Origin: Balanoglossus misakiensis
Taxonomy: Eukaryota > Hemichordata
Direction of reading: 5' to 3'
Length of the DNA: 64,000 nucleotides
NCBI GenBank assembly: GCA_040954595.2
Contig: CM082593.2
Coordinates: 5,146,001-5,210,000, forward strand
Part shown: piece by piece, positions 25,803 to 37,244 of the stretch
How positions within the stretch are numbered: position 1 is the first letter of the stretch
Layout: the number at the start of each line of letters is the position of its first letter
Notes under the pieces: generated by a model
The model's database searches: none
What the model saw: only the letters and a program-made list of their open reading frames with translations
Told to the model about the DNA's origin: nothing
Made by a program: the position numbers and the translations under genes

Positions 25803-28255
25803 TTACTTTCCCTTTTGGTAAATGACGTACTCAGCAAAGCCGTTGTATTCGACCATGTTGGTGTAGATTCCAAATCCGAAACCTAACGGTTGTATGGCGA
25901 ATCCGTACAATGACCAGACACCGTCGTTCTCACACACCATTGGGCTTCCGATTTCTGCTTTCTGTGTGGAAGGAATCAAAGATAGCTGATACTTGCAAGA
26001 ATGGAGAAAAGTAATACTGGCAAAAGGATGTCGAGGAGTTTGAAAATACATGTATCAGAAAAGGGGCCGAAGTCAGCCGTTGGCAAACTGTGGGTCTGCC
26101 AAGCGAGTCCACCTATGCTTTCAACACCATGGTTGGACGTCATATTCCCCTGACTTACATTGTAAGAAGTGCTATGTTCAGCACAGTACATTCCTTGCGA
26201 CGTTGAATGTGAATGTGTGTCGCAATTGCTGTTGGCTGTGACGCTGGTCTTCATCTGTATTAGGTCTGTAGAATAGAATGGAATAGAATATAGAATTGAA
26301 TTGAATTGCCCAGAGAATTATAACTTTATTCCCGTAAATCTTATTCTTCAACTTTTGTGTGTCACAATCTTGCAATGTACAAAGTGCTGAAATTAGATTT
26401 TTTTTACCCGTGCTGTCGTAATCAGTGACGTAACATCTGTCGCCAAATTCGGTGACGTTCTTTCCGATCCCGGGCAAGCACACGGTGTTCACGTGATCGT
26501 CGAGTACAGCCTTGTTGTACATCTCCAGAAGTGCGATGTCGTTCTCCGGTGGTGATTTGTTACCCGGTTCGTAGACCCAGTAGAAGTGAGTGCTTTTCAC
26601 CACCAGACCGCTTTGTGTGTCGTCCACGGGGGATACACTCTTGGTCTGCTTTCCCACCCATACTGTGATATCCTCCGGCGTAAGACTTCAATTAAAAATA
26701 AATGACCAGTTTTACACGAAATTGCATATTTCGGTATGATTTTACTTCATGTACGTAGCAAGCAAACATAAACAATAACATGTAAATAAGACTTACCCAT
26801 AGACACAGGAGGCCGACGTTATAACCCAGTTTTCCATTACGAGAGCGCCACTGCAGGCAAATACGTTTCCTTGGTCGGTCTTGGTGTAAATTGCCACCTA
26901 CAGAACCAGACAGACAAATTCGGTCGTTGAAATATTTTTTTTTCACTTGAAGTGAAATGAACCATATTAAAACAATTTAAAATACGCGGTATTGTATATT
27001 CCAGATAAATGTAGACAGACTTACGTGCCATGGCCAGTTTCCGGGCTCCACCTTGCTACCATCAAAGTTTGGAAGAACTGTTTGGGTTCCACAAGTCTTT
27101 TCTTCAACTTCGTAATAGATTTCTGACAGGCAAAAATATGAACATGATATAGACAACGATCATAGAAAGACATGTGTCAGTTATGAAAGGTAGTGAGTAA
27201 GCCTACGTAAACAATTTGTCAAAAAAATCAATAAGCGAGGTTAGCATGAAATTATTATAGATGAAACACTGACCAGCGACCCCGTATCCAACGCCGAAGG
27301 AAAGCGCAAAGAACGTTGCCAATAGGATGGTGATGATGGCGCATTTACCCCAAGGACCATCGAAGTAACCCTCGCCGTCTTTCTCCAAGTTGACCGATTC
27401 ACAGTCGATTTTTGTTATACTCGCGCGTTCGCCGTCTTCCTTTGAAACCTCGTGTGCACACACACCTGTGTCGTTCTGGAAACCCTGCGTTGGAACATCA
27501 CACATAGTTGGACATTTGAATAATTATGGGGAGGGGGAGCGTACCAGCTGCAGTGCATTCTCTCTGCTGAGGTCCGCTTCCACAAAACAGACATTCAACA
27601 GGTGAATTTGGGTCACCTCGACATTGCTTTACTGCCAAACGTCTTTCCTTGGAGCAACGTTTGCAAAAAGTTGACTGGTTCGAAACCCTCACAGACTCGG
27701 TGAAATCTACCTGGCCAGTGCGTGTACAAGTTGTCTGGATATTGTTCACAGTTAGTAATCGTTTCAACACAACTCAAAGAGCCATATGTTGAGGCGCATT
27801 GCATAGCTGTCACATACATGTTTATTGACCAAAGGGAACGCCTACCACTTTAAATTCTCGACTGTGTCTGATAATTCCTGACTCTCCGGTCATGTCGCAG
27901 ATTCTAGCGGACTTTCCTTTACATGTAACAGAGCTGCCCTTCTCTCTCCTAAGCTTAGGCCCCTTGTATTTTAATACAGACCCTGCCAATTTCACTTATG
28001 CATAATTGGCTGCGAAGTCTAGGTTCATACGTACCACTGGTTGTACACTTCTGTACAGACAACCCGAGTAGCTATGTAATACCTTACCGGGTTACTCAGT
28101 CCGCCTGCATCCTCGTCTGAATTCCCCACCCCTGCGGATCCAAGAACCGTGGTCTGTCGCTCGTCGTCCCGCTGGTCGGCCAGATCTCCTGCGACGTTCG
28201 ACGAGACATACCTGAGCTCTACCGGCTCATGTGACTCCACGCCAAAACTCTCCAT
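25803..28255 (-). CDS. Type II transmembrane serine-protease homologue, catalytically inactive
   Basis: Seven exons in 5'-3' order: 28255-28088, 27484-27274, 27122-27025, 26897-26797, 26685-26408, 26265-26159, 25961-25803. They join in phase to 373 residues. The first ~100 residues are a cytoplasmic N-terminus. A single TM helix follows (CAIITILLATFFALSFGVGYG), then a trypsin-fold domain beginning at CGTQ, with EPGNWPWHV and DITVWVG. Of the catalytic triad only Asp remains (NDIALLEM). The TAAHC histidine block reads ITSASC (His to Ser), and GDSGGP reads AEIGSP (Ser to Ile). The R/K-IVGG activation site is also absent (NFDGSKVEPG), and the Cys before the active Ser is missing. A non-proteolytic binding or regulatory role is inferred. 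The exon-6 acceptor at 26266 was chosen because the one 8 nt downstream leads into a stop. A phase-compatible extra exon at 27543-27614 cannot be excluded. Confidence 0.8.
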
Positions 28256-29427
28256 TTCTTGACCTTACAATTTGAGAGAGAGACCCCGGCCGATTTGCAG
28301 CAGCCAGTGGACAGAACAATGAACCGCTCACCGACTATACGAGGCAGTAAATTAAAAATGCCGTAAATCAAACATTCAACCTTGAGAGCGATAAGGTTTG
28401 AAACGGCGTCGGTGCTGTTTGGGCAATTTTATTGTTGAAAGTGTCGATACGTGATTTGATTTTATGATAACAGCCCGGGTCAAAGATCGCTTTAAACTAT
28501 CGCCATTGGCACGCAGAGTCACCCGCAGAATGCGCAGTCATCAATACGCATTCCTAATCAATAACAGAAACTAACAGATGTTATTTCATACAAGTCTTTT
28601 ACTGGTATGTGACCAACAGTGATTGCGATTGCATTGAGGGAGCTCTTCTCGGTCTGGTGCCGTGTCGGTATCCGTAATTGACTTTCCAAATATTTTCCAT
28701 TTCAAGTTCAATATTCAATTTGCCGGATTATACGAATTATGTACATAGAAATCGCATAGCCTAATCTTGTGTATAAAATTGCCTTTGGTGGACTAACCAC
28801 GGTCCCTGTACTAAGCAGAGTGAACGCACCCGTCGGTTGGATGCGCGCTCCTTTTGTTTTCGGTGAACCTCTTGTTTCCGATATCCAAATATTCTTTCAC
28901 CCACCGTTTCAAGAAGAATAGATAACATAAGCAAACATACTTAGTCTCTTACTCAAATGTGTACTGGATTAGTTAGTCGTCACGTTGACTGGAGGGACAG
29001 TTTATTTATAAAGATTATTGCATTTTAATAAATTTCTATCAAAGTTTGTTAAATAGGGAAATTTTTCATTTGAATTTCATATATCTCTAAATTTCCAGAT
29101 ATCATAAACGACCATCTCATCGTTGATAAGTTCTGAACTATATCGCCCATCTTGACAAGGCCCTATAAATAATGGTATGATCCTGTTAATATTTCCACGT
29201 GTTGTACAATTGTACAAAACTATTCTTCCATCGAAGCGCGCTGTACAGGGATATCGTCATCGTTCGTTTTTGAAAGATTCAATCAGCGAAGAAAACGACT
29301 TTAGACTTCTAGTACCGTTACACGCATCAGAGACGACGATACGACTTCTTGGAATACAAATAGTTACCAGTCAAGTTATTGGACCGTCGGACTGTGATTG
29401 TGAGTAGGAGTTCAACCGTTATCCTCA
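28256..29427. other. Intergenic, divergent promoters
   Basis: The region lies between the protease homologue (minus) and TMEM45 (plus) and presumably holds both promoters. A TATAAAT box is at 29164-29170, 258 bp before the TMEM45 ATG. No protein-coding exon was recognised. Confidence 0.55.
29164..29170 (+). promoter_or_regulatory. TATA-like box upstream of TMEM45
   Basis: TATAAAT on the coding strand, followed by about 250 bp containing no in-frame upstream extension of the TMEM45 ORF. Initiation about 30 bp downstream would give a 5' UTR of roughly 230 nt with no intron needed. Confidence 0.35.
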
Positions 29428-30240
29428 ATGGGTTCCTTCCTCGGTCATATTTCTCCAGGCTTGGCGTTTTTCAGTTTTGGCTTGTTCTGGGCCATCAAGT
29501 ATTGCTACCTCCACCAGAAAGCGACCTATGTTCGGAGGAGAACTTACTTCGGAGAATCCGCCGAAGAGAAAATAAGAAAGCTGCACCCCGAAGCTCTCAT
29601 GAAGATTGTCTACGGCGTCATCGCGGCGTCGGCTGAGTTCATCGTCCCCGGCAACGGTGTGCACTTCTTCACCGAGGATGGGGAGTTCTTCCACGGGAAA
29701 AACTGGCAGCATTTCACGATGTACATGTATTTCGCCATGAGCGGGATCTTCGACCTGGTCAGCCAGGCGCACCTGAAACGCCGCGCCACCCGACTGGAGA
29801 CCCTGTTCCTGGCGCTGGCGTTCGGCATCGAGGCGCACATGCTGTACCACCACCGCCTGGGCAAGAGCCTGCTGGAGAACTCAGTGCACATGTTCGTGTT
29901 CATCTCCTGTTTCCTCTGTTTCCTCGCCACGCTGGCCGAAGTCTGGAACGAGAGCGCCGTCCTCCTGCCCTTCCTGCGCACGGGTTTCGCCCTGCTGCAG
30001 GGCACCTGGCTCTTCCACGGGGCGTTCATCATCTACCGGCCGCTCTCCGGGAAACCGTGGGACAAAGAGAGCCACGCTAGCGCCATGTTCGTCACCCTCA
30101 TGTACTGTTGGCACATCCTCTTCAACATCCTCGCACTCAGCACAGTGTACAGCCTCGTCTACGCCTGCTTCGGACGAACCTGGAAGAAAGCGCAGCAAAC
30201 GTCACATGTCTTGTTGAGTGACAATTCTGACGAAAAGTAG
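29428..30240 (+). CDS. TMEM45: TMEM45-family multipass membrane protein (intronless)
   Basis: A complete 270-residue ORF in a single exon, close to the ~275 residues of vertebrate TMEM45A/B (DUF716). It starts MGSFLGHISPGLAFFSFGLFW, the family's N-terminal signature, and has about seven hydrophobic segments. Other recognisable strings are GNGVHFFTEDG, WQHFTMYMYFAMSG, EAHMLYHHRLG, GTWLFHGAFIIY and HASAMFVTLMYCWH. The tail is cytosolic and rich in Ser/Asp/Lys. The family has no settled biochemical function; members are Golgi or plasma-membrane proteins. Vertebrate genes have several exons, while this one has none, and its coding GC is higher than that of its neighbours. Both fit an old retrocopy, but the ORF is intact. 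The start is the first ATG of the ORF. Confidence 0.93.
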   Translation: MGSFLGHISPGLAFFSFGLFWAIKYCYLHQKATYVRRRTYFGESAEEKIRKLHPEALMKIVYGVIAASAEFIVPGNGVHFFTEDGEFFHGKNWQHFTMYMYFAMSGIFDLVSQAHLKRRATRLETLFLALAFGIEAHMLYHHRLGKSLLENSVHMFVFISCFLCFLATLAEVWNESAVLLPFLRTGFALLQGTWLFHGAFIIYRPLSGKPWDKESHASAMFVTLMYCWHILFNILALSTVYSLVYACFGRTWKKAQQTSHVLLSDNSDEK

Positions 30241-32575
30241 ATTTACCCAAAAATTATCAGTTCAGCGGAAGGGAATTTAATGAAGTTGCATTTAGAACTT
30301 GTAAAAGCTTTGCTTTGATCTGCAAGTCATTTATCACAACTTATATTACATTTGTTAAACTATTACTTTAATTTTGTAGTGCTGAGTTAATTATAAAAGA
30401 GTTTGTTTGTTTGTATCGGTTAACGACAAGCTAATTTATCAAGCTCGCTATAAAAAGTTATTTTCAATAATTCAGTTCCTCTCGTTTTTTGTTTTGTTTT
30501 AAGTGTTATTTTCGTATTAAAAAGACTATTGATTCTCATTGATTTCGAGAAACTAAGACATAACGCAGTGGATTATAGTTCAGGGCTATGTTAGCTGAAG
30601 GTGACGAAACATGTTCTTGTCAATGAAATATTTGCCGGTGCATTGCGTAATAATGTAAGGCAATCTTTAATATTAACCACAAAGCCAACAGTTTATCTGT
30701 AAGATGCGTTGGTTTAGGTCACAAGGAATGATGGGTGTGGCATAATGGTATTACACGGCGCACAGGTGTTGAAGCTTTAGTTTTATACAGCGCGTGTTTT
30801 CAGATGTGTTCGATGGTTCATGGTGCTCGTTCGATTGCATAATGTGTGGTTTTACAAGTTTTCTTTCCCCGGCAAGCATATTTATTTCTCTGTCGGCCGT
30901 TGGCATGGTTGTCGTTGCCGCAGAGATGCCGTTCATGTTACGACGGCGTGTTGTGACGTCAGTCCGGTCGGGCTGAATTTCAAGATGATGGCCAATTAGA
31001 ATGAAGAAGACTATGAGGGTTTGGTAAAACAAGTGTAAACTTGTTCGCCAGTTGGAAAGTGGCATTATAGTATTCTTGCTCTGGAGTGCTAGCATGCGTG
31101 GAGGGAATCCTATGTCTCTGTTTGTTTAGTTTTGTCCTGGTTAAGGAGATTATCTGATAAACATCGAAGATTTGGGCGTTACTACTGTGTTACCTTGGAA
31201 GCGGGTCAAGGGTAGAAGGACCATGTTTTATCATGCAAGAGTAATTGAATACCATGTTTGAGTTGCGCTGTTGTTTTAAAAAGGATTATCACCACATACA
31301 TGTAGTAGTGCATGGGCAGATTCGATAGTTTAGTCTTTCTCGGTGAATGTTTCTTCGGCAGCGCCATCATTGGCGAGACGGAAAGCTCACGAGAGCGGCA
31401 GCAAGCAAACTAGCGCAGACGCAGAAAGGCAAACGACGGAGAGAGATACGCCCCCTCTCGGCTGTCAACGTTGTCGATGAAAAAAACCCTAAGTGCAAAA
31501 TGTTTAGCCAGTGCCATTCCAAACTCTCTCAGGGTTCCTGCTGTGCTTTGCACCAGAAGTATCTGAAATATCTGTTCTCAATAAAACATGTACATCATTA
31601 AAAATAGTTATTTAAGTGCATTATTATCATTATAATATGAATAGTACCTGCTTACGATCTCAGCTTCATGGCTTGTGTCCTTAGCAACAATGTGATATAA
31701 TAATGGTTGACGCTGTAGTATGTTTTCTTCAACAGATGCTTATCAAAAAACACAGTAAGGACGTCAGTGAGATTAGCAAAAGATGACAGGTGGGCCACAC
31801 TGGGTCACACTTGACGTATTTTTCGCGCGGGATATAATACCTGTTGCTGAAGATTCTGCTGGAAAATGTCTTGAATTTGGTCACCATAAAAACCAAAAAA
31901 TCTCGAAAGCCATGAAGTACATTTAATCACTTATGGTAAGTCACAATAGTTTATTTTGTGCACGAACACTGACAAACATGGGAAAATTCTTTATGAGAAA
32001 AGGTACAAAGTCCGTGCAAGCAGTGTGTGTACCTTGGCTACCAGCTAAACACTTTCTCAATGTATCAAAAGTATACAGAATTATTACTGAAAGGTGTCAA
32101 TTATTAATGCATATTTTCTTATATGTCATAACAAAGCGAAAATGAACAGTTTTTTTAACGACTTCTCCCTGAGTCTATTTATTGTATATAAGCATTCGCG
32201 TTCGAACGGAGAACGTATATGAAGAACAAGTTTGAACGCGTTATACAGTGTCGTGAGTAAACGAAAGAAGGGATAATTTATCGCGATACACAATAGAACA
32301 GAAAACTTTGAGATCCTCTACAAACATTTATTTGTACAAGTTGATTGATTTTGTTTTTCTTTCAATGCTATAAGGCAGGCTTGACATCTTGACTGATCAA
32401 ATGAAATATCTCAAATGCCTTCGTAGCCTTCGTATTCAATATCAACATTTATAGAGCCAGATGAAGTATATTGTTAGTTGTTTTACTTTAGTTTACTAAA
32501 AGCACGTTAAACACGTACCACATTTGATGTCCTGAACAAACGTCGGGTATCCATGAATTCTTTTTATCAGGTGAG
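30241..32575. other. TMEM45 3' UTR and intergenic DNA
   Basis: ATTAAA at 30516-30521 may end TMEM45. The rest holds only short ORFs that match nothing I recognise, including a 114-codon ORF on the minus strand at 30751-31095 with one hydrophobic stretch. TATATAAG at 32185-32192, about 390 bp before the next ATG, could be the promoter of the short cadherin gene. Confidence 0.5.
32185..32192 (+). promoter_or_regulatory. TATA-like box upstream of the short cadherin gene
   Basis: TATATAAG is followed by a short imperfect inverted repeat (cgcgttcgaac / gtttgaacgcg, about 32196-32240). The position suits a TSS for the gene whose ATG is at 32576. No second line of evidence supports it. Confidence 0.3.
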
Positions 32576-35500
32576 ATGACTAAAATTGCCAGTATGTTGG
32601 GAAGTAATTGGATAAAGAGATACTACGTATTCGGTCAAACCAAGAGTGCCTGTTCGACTGTGCAGAGTTTCTGGTTGTTCTTCTCCCTGATGTTGGTGCT
32701 CCAAGATCAAAGTAAGAGTTGTACCCGGTACTGTTGAAATTTACTCGTGAACAGACATGCCAGTGAAATAGGGGAATTTGATTTCTCTAGCTGCTATGAC
32801 CTTTGGTAACTTTGTCAATTTTACTTGAGCATTTCTCCAAAGCTTAATTTTTGACGATATATTCATTGCTATGTCAGTTTCAGCAAATCTTCCGCCAGTA
32901 TTTGCGGATATACCGCACACGTTTCCGACTAAATCCTACGACATGGACGGCGAGAATTACCGGGAAGACACGCCCACAGGTGAGCATGCGCATTTACTGA
33001 ACGTGAAGTAGTACTAACAATTTATTGCAGTTGTGAGTTGAGTTGTAACAACTGGTCCGTTTTAGCATGTTTCCGTGGGCAGAATGACACCCAATAGCCC
33101 AGCAAACGAAATAAAATAACCCTAAAATGTGACGACTGTGTTCCTAATAGTTGGATGGTTAAGTGTAGCTTGATAGATTTAAGAAACACGTAGACATTTC
33201 CTTTGCCACTTGACACCTTTAAAGCCCTAACCCTTAATCGCAGGTACTCATTTGTATACACTCGTTGTCACGGACCCGGATGGTGATTGCGTTTCCATTG
33301 GCATAACAACCGGAAGTGAATATTTCCAGACTCGTAATGTGAATTGCACGCATACGAATGTGACGCTGGTCAAAAAATTTGATTACGAGGTACGTACACT
33401 TTAAAAAATATATTGTCTATTTGGAATGTGTGAATATTCGCCTTTTTTACTTCAGGTAGAACACATCTCTAAAAGTCTCGATGCAGAGGTATCTCACCGA
33501 TTTTCTCTTCTTATTTAGGACTTAACTCGACATTCCGTCAGATGGACGCTCGATGATGGTGTAAATCCAGTGAGTAATGCTATCATCATGCTATTAGATA
33601 AACGTTACCTCAGCTGGGCATCATGGTGATTCTGTCAATTTCTGTTTTTCATTTTCTAGTTGCCATCTGACGTCACGATTTACGTCACCGATATCAATGA
33701 CAACGCTCCCGTGTTCCAAGATTTACCATACACTGCTGATGTGTCTGAGGTAAGAGGTCGAAAAATAAACAAAAACGCTACCTACCTGTTTACTAAATAC
33801 CTACATTGATGTATACATGTACATAGCAGTCACCCATACGGAGACAGAAATGATTGTTTTTAAATGGCTGTTTATATTTTTAACAGGACACGCCAATCGA
33901 CACCACCATATTTACATTCAGTGCCGTGGATGACGACTGGAGTTCAAATGGACAGGTTGACTTTACAATAGAAAGTGTAAGTGTTGGTATTTTATTTCTT
34001 GCCATATAGTTCTGGTATCTTGAGAACTTAGGTCAGTGATGCTTTGCGTATGAAGGGCACAGTTACGTGTTTAGTGTATCCAAGCAGATAACGGATGAGT
34101 TTGGGAACGTGTCATTGATACATGTATAACCGTATTTCAGGACACTGTCGGACTATTTCGCTTGGAAGTAGACCAGAACGTCAACGGCAAAGCCAGTATA
34201 ATTTTGAACGGGAGTCTTGACTACGAAGGGTCAATAGGTCACGAGATAATAATCAACGCCACGGTGAGTAGCAAAGCCCCATATCTAATGAGTAAGAATA
34301 AATCTGACCGTATGAAAGTTTCCCCAAGGTACTAGATAAACATTCAACTTAAAAGTGCCTCCAGTCTTACGCGTTCTATTCTTATTTGTTTCAGGACAGG
34401 GGTCATGACCCTATCGGTTTGTTTACTATTAATAAACTATCGATAAACGTCGGAGATGTTCAAGACACGCCGCCATTTTGGATTGGTGAACCTTACCAAG
34501 TTTTGATATTCGACTCCACGCCTGTTGTAAGTAACATTTTAAGTTTATCTCATTTTAGGCTTAATATGTGTTTTTTGTAATAATTTGTTTCTCCCTCGCT
34601 AATAAACTCTTCACAATTGGTTTACTTTTACGGTAAATATCCGTCCATTATCATAGCATTCTCTCTACTGACCATCTCTCTATCATCGCACACTTCAGGG
34701 CAAAGTGGTCACTATAGTAACGGCTCGTGATGGAGATAGGTTTAATCCGAACGAAGTGATGTATACAACGCTAAATGGTGAGTCTACTTCATACTCTTTG
34801 AATGGGATATTATATCATATATAAACACATGCACTTTAGTTTTGAAAACTATAATGTGAAATCCAACGATAGCTGATATGTTAACCATTTTCATTGGTTC
34901 TTTATCTGCTCATTCATCGCAATTTCGAATGAAGACTCTCTCATTGAATTATACTTCAATGTGTCCAGCGTAACGGGGGAAATTACGATCTCGCAAGAGT
35001 TGGATGATGACGTCATAGGCCTGAACAATCTGACAGTCGTGGTGAGTAGTTCAAGGGCACAGACTGTAGTCGTGCGCATGCGTTGCAGAAGTAATACTAT
35101 AAATAAACGTAAAATTAATGTTCATTTTTGAGTGCGATGATTAGTTGAAGTTTCGAAGCCATTCGCCCCAACACAAGAATCCTCCTTTGCGGTTTATGGA
35201 TCCAACCACTTTTATTTCTACGACAGGCTATCGAAGAGGATCATTACCAAAATTTCTCGGCAAAATCGTCGACTTCGCTTGTCTACATTGAAGTCCTTAA
35301 ATCGGCGGTAAGGATTGACTTACAACTATCCGGATAATAATCACGAATTTCTACGCGATTCACATGATAAAAGACAAGTCTTTTTTCCAGATATATTAAT
35401 ATTGGAATTTATTGAAATCATCGCATCACAGATATGAATGTGTGGTCATACGTGGTAACAAAACTCGGGGGGTTACACAACTCTCACTGCGCGTTATTGT

Positions 35501-35873
35501 TATCGGTGGTCGGAGGGTCTTCGGTATTTATTGGTTATGGAAATGATGACACGGGCTGTACTAACATTTCCCCTCCAGGAGGAAGCAACACCAGGTCCTG
35601 ATTTGTCTGGTGTAGTGTCGGGAATTATGGCGTTGTTGATCACAGCCGGAGTTGCCATTTTTCTCCTGGCGATATTTATATACCACCAAGGCGAAAATAT
35701 GTAAGTGTTATTTTGTTTTGTTGCAGTGGGTTTTGACCTCGATGAAAGCCAGTATTTCGTTTCTGTTTATCAGTACACGTAATCCATTTGCCATGTTGGA
35801 ACTGTTTTGTTTTATTTTATTTTTTTTTCACAGAGCAAAAACTAACAAAATACTTTCGGAGTTGGTGAAGTGA
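32576..35873 (+). CDS. Short single-pass cadherin with three EC repeats, CDHR1/CDH23 N-terminus-like
   Basis: Thirteen exons: 32576-32711, 32884-32979, 33244-33389, 33519-33569, 33660-33749, 33887-33976, 34141-34263, 34395-34526, 34699-34777, 34935-35041, 35227-35307, 35579-35700, 35834-35873. They join in phase to 430 residues. The order is a signal peptide (FWLFFSLMLVL, after a long n-region, so a later Met is possible) and EC1 starting NLPPVF with EDTPTGTHLYTLVVTDPDGD. EC2 lies between the linkers DINDNAPVF and DVQDTPPFW, and EC3 follows. Then come a TM helix (GIMALLITAGVAIFLLAIFI) and a tail of about 18 residues with no catenin-binding region. The EDTPxGxHxYTLxxTDPxGD string and the DVQD linker are typical of CDHR1 and CDH23 EC1-EC3. 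Its orientation matches CDH23 upstream, so a partial duplicate is possible. Every exon border is a GT-AG join. Confidence 0.82.
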
Positions 35874-37244
35874 TGTGATCGCCCACATCAGCGAGACTAT
35901 GTAGAACACTTGTTGATCTGAAGTTGCGGAAGGAACCTTCAGGAAGTCGGTTGTCGGTATAACGCCCTCTGTATTGCGAATGTCCCTCGATTTTTTCATC
36001 GACACCCATGGGGGGGGGGGGGGGGGGGGTCCTGACAAAACAAATTCAACTGATTCTTTCTAAGTGCGGCGTGTGACGCATGTGTATATTTTAAAATACA
36101 AATTTAACGGTTTTGTTTGCTATCTATTGAATTATGTTAGAGATTTTTTTTTTTCACAAAACAGACTGACTGTTTGGTTTTGGTGTTTACAGTTGTAAGA
36201 AATACTGATTATATCGAAAATTGTTATGCGTCAGTCTTGTAACTATTGAAAAGTACCAAGAAAGAGAAAGACACAACTAATTATTTGCTGGAAAAATAAA
36301 TTTAAAGCTTTATTTACCAATAGATTAAAATCGATACCATTCAATCTAAAATAATTAAGTACATTTGAAATTTCATTGCTTCTTTCGATGGTAACATTGC
36401 AAAATTATCACAAAACTCGACATTTGAAAGAAATAGCTTCTGGCAGATCTGAGTATTGGTACATCTTTGGCAACTGCATGCATGACATGTATAACCCATT
36501 CATGGAATGGTATTGGTCTAGAAAATTCCATCACGCTCTTGGCAGGTGGTAACATAGCCCGTCGAACGCCTATCAGAAGTGCGTTCTGAGTCACGTGATT
36601 AGACTGTTCGAAGCGTGTTCGCGGAGAATCTTCTTGGCTGCGTTCGCATGAGGACCTCGTGAATCGGCGCTGTGTAACTTTACCCGATTTTGTCCGCCTA
36701 CTCTCCACTTTCGATTTTTTACCAAGGCCTGGATCGACGCTGTTGTCGGGTTTAGTCGACGGATGCTGTTTGGGGGACCGTCTTTTTTAGTTGTACGCAA
36801 AAAAACAGACTACAAAAACTCGGGAGTGTATGCGCTCTGGGCACCGTACTCCTCACGGGATCTGTTCACGCAGGTCAGCGCAGCACCTTGGGTTTTTGTT
36901 TCTCGTCCATTTTACTTTTATTTTAGCCTTGTATAGCGTTTATTTATTTTGGTGGTCTTCGTCTAATGAGACCTCTGCGTGTTCAGTCAAATTTTAAAGC
37001 GACCGTTGTTTCTGCATAGAAATTATTCAGTGATATTGCGTCCGGTAAATTCTCGAGTATGGCTACTGCTTAGGTAGTATGCGAGGGATACGAATTTATC
37101 GCAGGGCGAGGGGGGGGGGGGTGTTTTTAACAAAAATATTCTTTATATGTACGTATATCAGGGTCAAGACAATAGTGTGATTGTATACGCTCTTTGTAGT
37201 CTGGCCAGCTAAAAATGGCTGACAGTCTTAAATTTGTGCAGCTA
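35874..37244. other. Convergent intergenic region with a G21 tract
   Basis: The region holds 3' UTRs of the short cadherin (AATAAA at 36295-36300) and of the inactive caspase gene (minus-strand AATAAA, plus 36939-36944). A run of about 21 G lies at 36009-36029 and a C/G-rich run at about 37109. ORFs at 36373-36800 show no family signature. Confidence 0.5.

Noticed and set aside
26178-26254. Reading exon 6 of the protease homologue from the acceptor at about 26255
   Set aside because: That acceptor gives a frame that meets TGA after LC. The acceptor 8 nt upstream (exon start 26265) gives an open frame with a trypsin-like Cys pattern (MYCAE) and joins in phase to the last exon.
27498-27840. 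Cysteine-rich ORFs on the minus strand between exons 1 and 2 of the protease homologue
   Set aside because: They look domain-like (FCKRC, CLFCGSG, RECTAAG), but the only nearby donor leaves phase 1, incompatible with both flanking exons. No family was recognised.
29425-30198. Several antisense ORFs over TMEM45
   Set aside because: GC-rich coding shadows of the intact 270-codon TMEM45 ORF.
30751-31095. 114-codon minus-strand ORF with one hydrophobic stretch
   Set aside because: It has no recognisable family, no supporting splice or promoter evidence, and lies in ordinary intergenic sequence.
31347-31601. 84-codon basic plus-strand ORF
   Set aside because: No family signature; composition fits chance.
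36373-36800. Minus-strand ORFs of 69 and 111 codons after the short cadherin gene
   Set aside because: They overlap each other in different frames, match nothing recognised, and lie in the expected 3' UTR region.
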